A stretch of DNA of 64,000 nt. Source: Hygrophila difformis. Taxonomy: Eukaryota; Streptophyta; Magnoliopsida; Lamiales; Acanthaceae. The translations under genes were made by a program, and so were the position numbers. This document shows positions 1 through 10,259 of this stretch, in pieces (the stretch's first letter is position 1; the number at the start of each line of letters is the position of its first letter). The stretch is from assembly GCA_030278955.1 (NCBI GenBank), contig JAOANR010000002.1, positions 16,293,672-16,357,671 of the forward strand. The letters run 5' to 3'. The notes below the pieces were generated by a model that made no database searches, was not told the origin of the DNA, and saw only the letters and a list, made by a program, of their open reading frames with translations.

Positions 1-83
1 GAAAAATATGTATCTATATATACAGAGGCAATCCCAAGATCCAAACAACAATACTCGACAATCTTTTATTCGAAAATACAACA

Positions 84-679
84 ATGTCAAGCAGCAACTC
101 AAAAATCGATATGGCTCAAATCAACAGTCTTGTGCACTATGCAGGTATGTAGAGGACACACATATTAATATTCAATGATTATTATACAATAACTGATCAA
201 ATATTTGAGATTGATGATAAGCTGAAAGTACATTCCCAAGGGGCAAGGAAAACGTCGAATGCAGAGATCTACTATTGGATATTTTATCGAAAACGGAATC
301 GAAACTTCCTGCGGAAGAGAAAAAGAAGGTGATGGATGTCATAGGATTCTTAGAGCGTGCAATGAAAGCATGTGAGTTTACGGACGCTGCATCAAATTTT
401 ATAGAAAAGCTCAAGGAAACAACGGACAAACATAAGGAGAACATAAATAATTGGCTGAAGTACTCCGAGTCCAATAACCCCGACATGCTATTTATCCAGA
501 AATATGTTTTACAATCAAGTACGAATGAGTTGGACCTTCTCTACAACTCTCTAAAGGTCAGATACCAAGTGTTTTCAGCGGAGAAGATATACGATTTGGA
601 AGATGAATGGTCCGATGATATTAGAAACAAATTAATCTACATTTCATTTCGATTTTGGAAATATGTCAAGAGAGGTTGA
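84..679 (+). CDS. Unidentified plant protein, family member A (about 172 aa, two exons)
   Basis: I do not recognise a function. The proposed model is exon 1 at 84-144 (ATG at 84, donor GTATGT at 145) and exon 2 at 222-679 (acceptor TAAG at 218-221); together they are 519 nt and stay in frame. The acceptor was chosen because it is the one that restores phase and because the product then aligns along its whole length with the minus-strand gene at 9747-10259 (shared pattern FL-x-A, then T/S-S-x-FI and a W near the middle, then an L-E-x-x-W block near the C-terminus). The protein is charged and probably mostly helical, with no signal peptide or membrane segment seen. The acceptor has a poor pyrimidine tract, so the exon 2 start is the weak point. 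An alternative is a single-exon gene starting inside exon 2. Expression data would settle it. Confidence 0.55.
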
Positions 680-1504
680 ACTGTATTTCAAAAATGAAAT
701 TCATATGTGCATATGAATTTCATCTTTTATATATGCATATCACTATGTTTTTTCAATATATTCAATCATTATGCACGAATACATTTAAATTTTTCCTGAA
801 ATTTTATAATTTTGTTTATGAATAAATACAAATCGTAATCATGTACATAAAAATTTTATTCAATTACAACTAAAGCAAAAATCATAATCATATAGTAGAG
901 GGTTATTTAATTTAATAAAATAATGGACATTAAATTTGCATCAAATATATACATTTATTTAATTAAGAAGTATATAAAAAGCAATTAATAAATTAAAAAC
1001 TGGCTTCGGCTATATTTTATTCAGAATTAGTCATTATTATATAATAAATAAATATAAATATAAATTAACAATAATGAAAATGTGAGAAAAAAATTTACGA
1101 TAATACATGAACAATAACTAAATAAATAGCAGTAAAAAACAACTATTAATGTGTGAAATTGGAATTAGTGTTTCTGGTCCTGTAATTTGGTATTCAAAAA
1201 ATATTAGAAGTTTGAAATATCTTTTTCGTATCTGCGCGGCTGGTCATTTATATAAATAATAAATAACAAATAAACTATAATAAAAGTGCAGCATATCATT
1301 CTTTACATTCAGCAGAATATTACATATAAATTATGATGGGGTGACATTATTTTGAATTGACATATTGCAACATTCATATAACAATGATAATAAGAAAACC
1401 AGATGAAAGATAAAAATTTAAGTATAAACATGGTCATATATATTTTAAAAATATTGCACTAAAAGAGAAAAGTATCGGTGATCAAATTCAACAATAAAAT
1501 TAAG
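680..1504. other. AT-rich intergenic spacer
   Basis: No credible reading frame, RNA gene or repeat structure was seen. It separates the 3' ends of two convergently transcribed genes and is strongly AT-rich with scattered A/T runs. Confidence 0.6.
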
Positions 1505-2546
1505 TTAATGCAACCAAGGAGGATTACACATAATATAACATTCCTTCGTTGCAATACACATGTGGCATTGCAGATCATTGAGTATGTAATCCATATCCAT
1601 ATCCATCGGATTCCGTACAGGAAAGCCATGTTCATTTTTGTTACAAAAATTCTCCGTCGTTGATTGAAACAAAGAATTGTCTATTAGAACACGTTCCAAA
1701 TTGAGTAGAACTTTCTCCCTACTATCAACCAAGAGATTCTTGTCCGAAATATATGGCATCATTCCATCCAACCCGTATTTAATAAGCTCTGGATCATTCG
1801 AAGTCAGCTGCAAATACATTTAAAATATCTAGACGGATCATGATGGCCTTGGACCGGCCATTGCAGCTTTGCAATACACCATTGAAGATTCTTCAGTAAT
1901 ACATACTCCAACTATACATGGACATATTATATTTTAAATAAGTTGTAATGAAACAGCATGATTAAATTTCAAATTTTTCAGATATATAAAAATTCGCACT
2001 TACAATGGACTGACGTAGTATTAGGTCGTAGTTGTTTGCTAAAAAGCAACAATTATAAAAATCAAGCTTACTCCCTCTCAAATCATCAAACATAGTATCA
2101 ACAAAAGAATCCATTGAGCATCTAAGGAAAACAACATTGGACTGGGCAGCCCTAAATAAAGTTTTACAGCTGCATTTCAATATTAATTAATGTATCAATA
2201 TAATAGTATAATACATTAATTTATTTCCCAATAAAAAGGTAGGAAAAATTACCTAAACGCCATATTGAACAAATCCTCCAATGAATCCTCGGATATTATG
2301 GCGGCAATCTCATTAATAATCTCTGGTGGCATGTCAATGAGGGTGCTGACCCCAGTAATGGTACTCACACCAATAATGTTATCCTACAACAGCAGTTGAG
2401 GTATAAAAAATACAACTATACAAAATATATGTTATAAGGATGAAAAAACAACAATAACTAACCAAATCCATTCGAGTGAGGGCATAACTACTAATTTCTG
2501 ATGAAGAAGATGATGAATCGGACTGTGAGTCAGGGTCAAGAGACAT
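1505..2546 (-). CDS. F-box-type protein resembling the At2g35280 group (227 aa, four exons)
   Basis: On the minus strand the exons are 2546-2463, 2383-2253, 2169-2004 and 1807-1505. All introns have GT/AG ends (donors GTTAGT, GTAATT, GTAAGT) and the spliced length of 684 nt is an exact 228 codons, which supports the model. Residues about 44-90 form an F-box-like start: a DMPPEI stretch, an acidic helix ending LEDLFNMAF, then SCKTLFRAA across the exon 2/3 joint and VVFLRCSMDSF. This pattern is known from plant F-box proteins of the At2g35280/At1g67623 kind, which act as substrate adaptors for SCF ubiquitin ligases. The C-terminal part is Cys/His-bearing and diverged, and the helical repeat after the F-box is less canonical than usual. 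A serine run opens the protein. Function beyond F-box membership is inference. A relative captured inside a retroelement lies at 41154-42956. Confidence 0.65.
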
Positions 2547-3159
2547 GATAAATGCAATTCGAAGACACTGCTGATAACATTTTCATTAATGATCGAAATC
2601 AATCAACAAACACACCAGGAAAATAAAACAAATTTTAAAAGAGGTGAATATATTCAACAACATACAAAAGAAGGGAACACATTACGAACATAACAAACTT
2701 TTAAATACCATACCATTAAAGCCCGAAGTATGTCCAAAAAAACAAATCAAATGAAACACATAATTGTAGATTTGCATTTCACAGCTACAAAAGATTCAAA
2801 TATAATATCGATAAAATAAATTTCAAAAAATGAAAATGTAACAACCGATCGATATGATTAAGAATAAGCAGACCACTAAAAAGAAATGGTATGATTCAAT
2901 CACCTGAGCATTAATATTTGAAGAGAAGAGTAGGAAGAAATGGACGACGATGACGAAGAACTAACATTTAAAGTAAAGATCAGAGAAATGCAACAGATAA
3001 TAGAATATGATCGGTATTAGTATTAACTATAAATGAATGCATAGTGGTAGGTAATGGTCATATCAATAGTGGGATGTTAATACCAACTGCAGAAGCAACT
3101 ATTATTACTTCTTCGGTATTTTAATTTTGTTATCTAATCATGTAATTATTTAAAAAATA
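2547..3159. other. Upstream region of the F-box-type gene
   Basis: AT-rich DNA 5' of the minus-strand gene; no ORF, repeat or clear TATA box could be assigned. It presumably holds the promoter and 5' leader. Confidence 0.4.
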
Positions 3160-3369
3160 AAATGACTCTTTACTCGAATAAGAAGATAAATAAATGACAG
3201 ATTTGAAATAATACAATAGAATCTGAAAAGCCAGAATTAATAATAATAAATGAGCAATTAAATATAATATTAAACACAGTAACATTCATAAGTCACATTG
3301 GTTTTTGAATTATTGGTCCTTTGATTCAATCTTACACATAAATTAATGGTGGAATTATTAAATCGGATA

Positions 3370-4660
3370 TTTTTAAAAGAGATAAATAATTTTTTAGGCC
3401 ATCAATAGGCAGGTAATTCACTTTTGGGCCACTAAAGATTGAATTATGAAATTAGGCCACCAATAGGCATTCGGGCCTAATTTAGGGCCAATTTGACCAA
3501 TACCACACTAAAACGGGTCGCGTGTAACCCACTCGCCACGCGATGGCTCAAATGTAGAAATTGTCTCCTTTTGGTGGCCTGTTTTACTTTTTTGTAATTT
3601 AAATAAATACTACTCCATTCGTTCCATTATTTTTGCCTCACTTTCCATTTTTCTCTGTTCCAACGTTGTTGTCTCGTTTTCATTATAGTAATAATAAATA
3701 TTAATCACCAAATCTACCGCATCAAATACTAATATATCCTACATTAAATACTGTCTATGACCACATAAAATACTGTGCTCAAAATACCCCAACACGAAAT
3801 AAATATTCATTAAAATAAAAATAAAATAAATATATATTGAAAATGTAAAAAAAAGACAAAATAATAAATAAAATTATTTGTATTAATAATAATAATAATA
3901 ACTTCAAGAATTAAATTATAGTATAACATAAAATAAAATTAAATAAATTAAATCTAAAAAATAAATTAATTTGAATGAATTCATTTATATTAAAGGGGAT
4001 GGAAACTTACCCTAGTGGTCAAGTCCCTCGACTCTCAACTTATAGGTTGGGGTTCGATTCCCCACCCTGCCCTTATCCCTTCCTTTTTTCTGGCATGGGC
4101 TCCCACCACCCTTTATAGGTTGTTCGGCAAAAAAAAAGGTCCTCTACCCACCATTTATCATATTTATATTAAATGAAATATAATAAAATAAGTAGTAAAA
4201 TTTAATAAAAAATAAATGAAAACAGATAAATAGGTGTTCTCTACCCACCTAGGAAAGTGAAATAAAATTGAAGATCAGAAGAAATTTGAGTCTCCGATGG
4301 AAATGCACATATTGTGTGCCAAAATGAGCAGCTTTATTTTAGTAGTTGGTCTCGAGATCGTGGTTGGATAATTGTCCGATGGAGTAATATTTATTTGAAT
4401 TTTTAAAAAAATAAAAAAAAATTAAAAAAAACTAAAATAGGCCATTAACAGGAGATAATTTCTGCTTTTAGGCCATTGCGTGAAGAGTGGTAGCGCGTGA
4501 TGCACACGCGGCCCATTGTGGCATTGACTTGGTCAATTTGGCCTATAAAACCGGCCCGAATGCCTATTGGTGGCCTAATTTCATAATTCAATCTTTAGTG
4601 GCCCAAAAGTGAATTACCTGCCTATTGATGGCCTAAAAAATTCTTTATCTCTTTTTAAAA
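3370..4660. mobile_element. Long terminal-inverted-repeat element, non-coding (about 1.3 kb)
   Basis: Arms at about 3370-3588 and 4438-4660 are inverted repeats of each other over roughly 220 bp. The outer 110 bp are nearly perfect (landmarks TTTTTTAGGCCATCAATAGG and GAATTATGAAATTAGGCC read inward from each end); the inner parts are more diverged. A further inverted pair around TACTCCAT lies just inside. No transposase ORF remains. Comparison with the adjacent uninterrupted tandem unit places the insertion after AAATCGG. I could not find a convincing target-site duplication. A MULE-like or foldback element is plausible; the superfamily is not established. Confidence 0.6.
3995..4173 (+). mobile_element. 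tRNA-derived SINE with 12-bp target-site duplication
   Basis: Starts GGGGATGG and has an A-box-like TACCCTAGTGGTCAAG and a B-box GGTTCGATTCC, the internal RNA polymerase III promoter of tRNA-derived SINEs. A GC-richer body follows, then an A run and a short 3' tail. ATTTATATTAAA occurs at 3983-3994 and again at 4162-4173, a perfect 12-bp duplication. It lies inside the long-inverted-repeat element, so it is the later insertion. Confidence 0.75.
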
Positions 4661-5377
4661 TTAATGACTATTTACTCGAATAAGAAGAAAATAAATGACA
4701 GATTTGAAATAATACAATAGAATCTGAAAAGCTAGAATTAATAATAAATGAGCAATTAAATAGTAGAATATTAAACATACTAACATTCATAAGTGACATT
4801 GGTTTTTGAATTATTGGTCCTTTCATTTAAATGTTAATCATAAATTAATGGTAGAATTATAAAATCGGTAATAAATTATGAATCTTTACTCGAATAATAA
4901 AATAATAAATGATATATTTGAAATAATACATTAGAATCTGTAAAGCAATAATTAATGTTACAATTATGAGAAGTATATAATTACATTTTTCAATGTTAAT
5001 TTCTCTATAAACTGAAATTTCATTTTTATAGGAATAGCGAGAAGAAAAACATATATTAATTGTAAACCAATTCATACTCACATAAATGAGCAATTAAATA
5101 GAATATTAAACATAGTAACATAAATAATTGACATTAGTTTTTGCATTATTGGTCCTTTGATTAACATACTACAATTTGAAACAGTTACTCTTATGAAATT
5201 GATATGGAGTAATCCAAACTATAAATTTATGTTAATTCAAATAGTAGAATTATCTGTATGAATCGCGAAATAATGTAAAAAAAAACAATTCCAAATAATG
5301 AAAGTAACATAAATAATTGACATTAGTTTTTGCATTATTGGTCCTTTGATTAACTTGATATTATCATGTAATAATAT

Positions 5378-6641
5378 TGTTAAGTCCTTGAGTCCTATGT
5401 TGTGAAGATGATCAACGTTGTTCTATAGTTGTGACGACGACTCATGAACAACGCAATCTGATAGCGGAGAAAGGACAACAAGGGACGCTGACGTGGCATA
5501 GTTTGTACAGCAGATTTGAATTTTTTGTGCAGATACTCATTATCCCTCTGATGTTGAAACAACCTATCAACAACGGGTATAGCACAACTGGAAAGTACAA
5601 AGGACAGTGACGTGGCCACTTCCCTTAGCAGGCTTTTAGGGTTTTCTAATGGGCCTTGCACATCTATAAATACCTGTTTTCGTCCTCCATTCTTCTTAAG
5701 ACTTATTCCAGCAACAAAGGATAGAAAACAGAGCATTCTTCAAGGTCCTTCTCTGCCATGGTGATCTAAGGGAAGCTGGAGCCATAATCCCCCCAGTTCG
5801 TTGTTGACAGAAGCCAGAAACAACCATTCTACAGCTGGGTATTTCTTTGTTGTTCTGACTGCTGCATTTTTATGGGGATTTGAGTTTGTGTTTATGCATT
5901 TCTTGGCATATCTCTAGTAAACACAACTTGTGCTTAGTTTGAGAGTTTGAAAGCCGCAATCACAGCTCAATTTACAGAGCATTTGCAGATCCTTAGCTGT
6001 GATTATGGCAATTTGGAGCTGCTGAAGAAATCCCCTGCTATTCGTTGTTGCCAGAAGACACCAACAACCGCTTTACTGCTGGTATAACTTTTAGTTGTTG
6101 TGTCTCCTAATTTTTCATGGGATTTAGGGATTGTGTTTAAACATTTCTGGGTTGATCTTTTGTAAATGCAATCCGTGTATATTGTAGGTGTTTCAGCACC
6201 ATTGAGCTTAATCTGTTTTAAGTAGCTAGATTCCACAAACACCACCTTAACACCTGCTAGTGAATTGAGTGCATTTGGTTAGATAGTTGAAGCTCCCATG
6301 TGTTCTTCTAGTCTATTTGGGTAGATAGGAGAGTTCACCGGAATGTAAGGGTGTGTAGGGTGTGATTGACTCTTGTTCAATCTGTTTGGTGGAGATTTAG
6401 TGAATACCTGGCTTGGAGCCCCCAGATGTAGATCGGTGGATCGAACTGGGTAACCAAATTCCTGGTGTTCTTAGTTTTATTTTCGCACTCTGTTCTGTTG
6501 GTTGTTGACTGGTTGTTGGGATAATGCTCAAACATCGTTTCCGCACTGATTTATTATCTTGACAACTGGGAAATAATATACTCTGTTTGGTATTGGTTTT
6601 TGCCCATCTTTAGCATTTTCTGTTCTCGAGGGGACCTGTCA
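5378..6641 (+). repeat. 5' LTR of the Gag-only element
   Basis: Begins TGTTAAGTCC and ends GACCTGTCA. The U3 has an inverted repeat around AACGTTGTTC and GAACAACG, two ACGTGGC sites and a TATA box. The downstream part contains a diverged internal duplication: the block from about 5798 is loosely repeated from about 6030 (both with TTCGTTGTTG, then CTG-CTGG, then GGGATTT and GTGTTTA). It differs from the 3' LTR at perhaps 2% of positions by eye. Confidence 0.85.
5491..5672 (+). promoter_or_regulatory. U3 promoter of the Gag-only element
   Basis: TATAAATA at 5665-5672 is the probable TATA box. Upstream lie TGGGCC (5650-5655, site II type), TTTAGGGTTT (5635-5644, telo-box type) and two ACGTGGC motifs (5491-5497 and 5610-5616), the core of G-box/ABRE elements, each within a duplicated GAC-x-TGACGTGGC context. 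Site II plus telo-box pairs are known from plant genes expressed in dividing cells; activity here is inference. The 3' LTR copy has the same layout (8274-8455). Confidence 0.5.
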
Positions 6642-6643
6642 AT

Positions 6644-6656
6644 TGGTATCAGAGCC
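6644..6656 (+). other. Primer-binding site, initiator methionine tRNA
   Basis: TGGTATCAGAGCC, two bases after the 5' LTR end; complementary to the 3' end of plant initiator tRNA-Met and used to start minus-strand DNA synthesis. Confidence 0.85.
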
Positions 6657-6689
6657 TACACTCTAACATAGCTGAGTGAGATCCGGAAG

Positions 6690-7700
6690 ATGGGCAAGAA
6701 AGGAAGGCTTAAAAGTTGTAATTCTCAGAAAGTTACTCTCAGCAGTGGTGGCGATGTTGGGACAACTGAAGAACAACATAGCAGATGTAGAGATTTTGAG
6801 GATGCATTATCAAGAAATGGAATAGCTCTTGAAAATCTATTTGATGAGCTCACTGAAAAATACAAAGCAGTTGTAAAGGAGAAGAAGATGTTGTTTAAAC
6901 AATTTGCTGACATCAGGATTTCCTATGATCAAGTATTAAAAGAGAGAGATGCACTTCAAAAGGAAAATATGTCAAACAAGGACATTATTGAAGATTTGCA
7001 GAAGGAAAGAGTTGAATTGATCAAGGATAAAGAGCATTTGATCAAGGAGAAAGAGGTGTTGATTGAAGAGAAAGAAGTATTGAAGAGAGACTCTCATGAT
7101 ATTCAAGAGAAGGTTCATAAGTTGGGAAGAATGGCTAAAGGCAAAGAGAAGCTCGATGAAGTCTTGTCTATGGGAAAATCTTACAACGATCAAACTGGGA
7201 TTGGATATCAGTTTTCGAGTACTCCATCAACAACTAAATTTGTGAGTGGAGGATTTCTGGAACAAAAATCACCCCCAAGGAGAAATCAAATAATAGTTGT
7301 TGCAAAGCCTACTGAAGTGGTTAAGAAGGTTGTTGAAATGACTGACCGACAACCTGTCAGAAAGATCTACAAGGAAAGATATATTCAGAAGTTTCAACAA
7401 CACAAGGACTGTTCTTACTGCAAATTGCCAGGACATACAGCTGATCAGTGTTTTCGGATTGTAAAGGATTTGATGAATGGTCGCCCTGTTGTTTGGCCAA
7501 CTGAAGAACTACGCAAGAGGGTTAAGCTGAGAAGAGTTTGGGTTGCAAAGAAATCAGAGTGCAATTGCCTTAGCAAGAATGGGATTGAAAATGTGCAACG
7601 AATGTCGTCTGAACAACGAGCAGAATACCTGGCTAAGTCCCTTGATAGAGAAAAGCTTGATGAGGATAGAGGGAAGTTGGGCTTGTGCCACTCTCCTTAG
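6690..7700 (+). CDS. Gag-like protein with coiled coil and CCHC zinc knuckle (336 aa)
   Basis: Nucleocapsid-type structural protein of the retrotransposon particle. The ATG at 6690 lies 33 nt after the primer site. Residues about 50-150 are a Lys/Glu-rich heptad-like helix (repeated KDKEHLIKEKEVL pattern), a probable coiled coil. The stretch MAKGKEKLDEVL...GIGY matches the C-terminal Gag region of plant Sirevirus-type elements. A canonical zinc knuckle C-x2-C-x4-H-x4-C (CSYCKLPGHTADQC) lies near residue 240. The protein ends before any protease motif. The frame is uninterrupted, so it may be functional in trans. The capsid-type N-terminal half of copia Gag is not obvious, and I see it as an N-terminally reshaped Gag. 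Confidence 0.75.
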   Translation: MGKKGRLKSCNSQKVTLSSGGDVGTTEEQHSRCRDFEDALSRNGIALENLFDELTEKYKAVVKEKKMLFKQFADIRISYDQVLKERDALQKENMSNKDIIEDLQKERVELIKDKEHLIKEKEVLIEEKEVLKRDSHDIQEKVHKLGRMAKGKEKLDEVLSMGKSYNDQTGIGYQFSSTPSTTKFVSGGFLEQKSPPRRNQIIVVAKPTEVVKKVVEMTDRQPVRKIYKERYIQKFQQHKDCSYCKLPGHTADQCFRIVKDLMNGRPVVWPTEELRKRVKLRRVWVAKKSECNCLSKNGIENVQRMSSEQRAEYLAKSLDREKLDEDRGKLGLCHSP

Positions 7701-7887
7701 CATCATGTTGCGTTCGGGGCTCGGGATTACAAAGAGTTTATATTTTGTGGGCCCAATCCATTAGAAAGGGAGATGGTACAGTTGAGTTGCTAAAGGTCTG
7801 GTGAGAATTTGAATTCTAGTATATTCTGTTGCTGATGTCGATGTTCTGACTACAGAGAAAAAACCTGGAAAAGCTATGGCATAATGC

Positions 7888-8160
7888 AAGGGGGAGTATC
7901 TATGATGAGTTTGATTTAATTGGAAGCTTTGCTTGGATATTATTGATGATTTTGAGGAGCTGGTGCCACAGAGAAAGGGGGAGAAACACTGATGCAAATT
8001 TTTGATGATTTCCTGTTGTCCAAACTGCAATGGAACAACAAGAAAAAGGCAAAGATGTTGTTGTTGAATGATCTACCAAAAGGGGGAGAATATGATATGA
8101 TTTTATTGTTCATGAGTATCGTGAATGGTTTTGGTTGATCATATCCACAAAGGGGGAGAT
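7888..8160 (+). other. Multiple polypurine tracts before the 3' LTR
   Basis: AAGGGGGAG-type tracts at about 7888-7896, 7974-7983, 8078-8089 and 8149-8159; the last abuts the 3' LTR and is the likely plus-strand primer. The stretch 7701-8160 is otherwise non-coding. Confidence 0.7.
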
Positions 8161-9425
8161 TGTTAAGTCCTTGAGTCCTATGTTGTGAAGATGATCAACG
8201 TTGTTCTATAGTTATGACGACGACTCATGAACAACGCAATCTGATAGCGGAGAAAGGACAACAAGGGACGCTGACGTGGCATAGTTTGTACAGCAGATTT
8301 GAATTTTTTGTGCAGATACTCATTGTCCCTCTGATGTTGAAACAACCTATCAACAACGGGTATAGCACAACTGGAAAGTACAAAGGACAGTGACGTGGCC
8401 ACTTCCCTTAGCAGGCTTTTAGGGTTTTCTAATGGGCTTTGCACATCTATAAATACCTGTTTTCATCCTCCATTCTTCTTAAGACTTATTCCACCAGCAA
8501 AGGATAGAAAACAGAGCATTCTTCAAGGTCCTTCTCTGCCATGGTGATCTAAGGGAAGCTGGAGCCATAATCCCCCCAGTTCGTTGTTGACAGAAGCCAG
8601 AAACAACCATTCTACAGCTGGGTATTTCTTTGTTGTTCTGACTGCTGCATTCTTATGGGGATTTGAGTTTGTGTTTATGCATTTCTTGGCATATCTCTAG
8701 TAAACACAACTTGTGCTTAGTTTGAGAGTTTGGAAGCCGCAATCACAGCTCAATTTACAGAGCATTTGCATATCCTTAGTTGTGATTATGGCAATTTGGA
8801 GCTGCTGAAGAAATCCCCTGCTATTCGTTGTTGCCAGAAGATACCAACAACCGCTTTACTGCTGGTATAACTTTTAGTTGTTGTGTCTCCTAATTTTTCA
8901 TGGGATTTGGGGATTGTGTTTAAACATTTCTGGGTTTATCTTTTGTAAATGCAATCCGTGTATATTGTAGGTGTTTTAGCACCATTGAGCTTAATCTGTT
9001 TTAAGTAGCTAGATTCCACAAACACCACCTTAACACCTGCTAGTGAATTGACTGCATTTGGGTAGATAGTTGAAGCTCCCATGTGTTCTTCTAGTCTATT
9101 TGGGTAGATAGGAGAGTTCACCGGAATGTAAGGGAGTGTAGGGTTTGATTGACTCTTGTTTAATCTGTTTGGTGGAGATTTAGTGAATATCTGGCTTGGA
9201 GCCCCCCAGATGTAGATCGGTGGATCGAACTGGGTAACCAAATTTCTGGTGTTCTTAGTTTTATTTTCGCACTCTGTTCTGTTCGTTGTTGACTGGTTGT
9301 TGGGACAACGCTCAAACATCATTTCCGCACTGATTTATTATCTTGACAACTGGGAAACAATATACTCTGTTTGGTATTGGTTTTTGCCCATCTTTAGCAT
9401 TTTCTGTTCTCGAGGGGACCTGTCA
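8161..9425 (+). repeat. 3' LTR of the Gag-only element
   Basis: Near-identical copy of 5378-6641, TGTTAAGTCC to CCTGTCA, followed by the duplicated target AATAT. Confidence 0.85.
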
Positions 9426-9746
9426 AATATAAATAGAGTTATGTTTGTGATGATTAACATACTACAATTTGAAACAGTTACTCTTATAAAATTGATATGG
9501 AGTAATCCAAACTATAAATTTATGTTAATTCAAATAGTAGAATTATCTGTATGAATCGCGAAATAATGTAAAAGAAAATAATTCCAAATAATGAAAGCAT
9601 TAAAATAATCTTTAAATTAAATTTCTCGACTTACAATGTCATAAGTATCAAATAAATAATAAAAAAGAGGATTTCTTATACATCCTCGTGTTTAATATTC
9701 ACTTGAATAAAATTACATGACATCAACTGAAATTCTATGACGACAT
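9426..9746. repeat. Remainder of tandem-array unit and spacer
   Basis: 9449-9585 repeats 5156-5290 nearly exactly (shared GATATGGAGTAATCC, TGTATGAATCGCG). The rest is AT-rich spacer 3' of the next gene. Confidence 0.6.
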
Positions 9747-10259
9747 TTAGAGATCAGCGTTCGAAGTCGATGGCCTATCACGATATTTGCAAATCATCGT
9801 TCGAAGTCGAGGGCGTATTCTTTCAAACCAAATAGTCTCTAACTGAGCTACATATGGAACAGAATCAAAGAAATATATATCAGATATTTTCCCAAAAAGA
9901 GATTGCATGTGGTGGACAATTGCATGGACAGGGAAGTAATCATATCGTAAGAAATTGGAGTATTCAACTCTAGAACGTCTCCAACGATCCACAGATGCTT
10001 TAACACGTCCAAGGATATTCTTGATCTCGTAAATGAAATCAGAAGAAGTAGAAACAATCTCCATCTCACGATTAGCCATGTCAAGAAACTCCAATGTCAT
10101 ACTAAAAGTCTCTAGATCTTCTTCGTCCCAATCCACAATCCTCTCCTCACGTAGATAGGATATAAATGACTTTGCAAAGTTGGCCAAATCATTTTTGGGG
10201 AAGAAAATTGTGGCGCACGCATTCAAACCACTCAACCAATCGACATTGTCAAAAGACAT
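9747..10259 (-). CDS. Unidentified plant protein, family member B (170 aa)
   Basis: Single uninterrupted frame starting MSFDNVDW on the minus strand. Function unknown. It aligns end to end with the product of 84-679: both have an N-terminal L-x-x-A-A/C-x-x-FP block, a middle EFLDMA/GFLERA helix followed by SDFI/SNFI-E-K, a W about ten residues later, and a C-terminal L-E-x-x-W-x-x-x-IR/I-R block. Identity is low, so the pair is old. The A member has an intron near codon 21 that B lacks. A possible non-coding upstream exon (10372-10418, flanked by TTTTGCAG and GTTATA) and an ATTGCAG acceptor just before the ATG hint at a spliced leader. No membrane or signal segment seen. Confidence 0.6.
   Translation of the reverse strand: MSFDNVDWLSGLNACATIFFPKNDLANFAKSFISYLREERIVDWDEEDLETFSMTLEFLDMANREMEIVSTSSDFIYEIKNILGRVKASVDRWRRSRVEYSNFLRYDYFPVHAIVHHMQSLFGKISDIYFFDSVPYVAQLETIWFERIRPRLRTMICKYRDRPSTSNADL

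Larger units (their letters stand above)
3160..5377. repeat. Diverged tandem array of about 200-bp units
   Basis: A unit with landmarks TTTACTCGAATAA, GAAATAATACA, ATGAGCAATTAAAT and TTATTGGTCCTTT recurs at about 3163-3360, 4664-4870 and 4876-5165. A partial copy of its end lies at 5303-5355. The part after TTGGTCCTTTGATTAAC is present at 5156-5290 and again at 9449-9585, beyond the inserted LTR element. The inverted-repeat element at 3370-4660 lies at a unit boundary, so the array is older than both insertions. Copies differ by substitutions and one indel of about 150 bp. No coding capacity. Confidence 0.65.
5378..9425 (+). mobile_element. Non-autonomous Gag-only LTR retrotransposon, Sirevirus-like
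   Basis: Complete element with LTRs of 1264 and 1265 bp, both TG...CA, and a 5-bp duplication AATAT at 5373-5377 and 9426-9430. The internal region is only about 1.5 kb and encodes one Gag-like protein; no protease, integrase or reverse transcriptase is present. Four AGGGGGAG tracts before the 3' LTR are a trait I associate with Sireviruses. This matches elements described as terminal-repeat retrotransposons with a GAG domain (TR-GAG). It must have relied on enzymes supplied by another element. Confidence 0.85.

Noticed and set aside
3995..4075. Possible tRNA gene
   Set aside because: A and B boxes are present but there is no full cloverleaf with acceptor stem, and the 12-bp duplication with an A-run and 3' tail fits a SINE.
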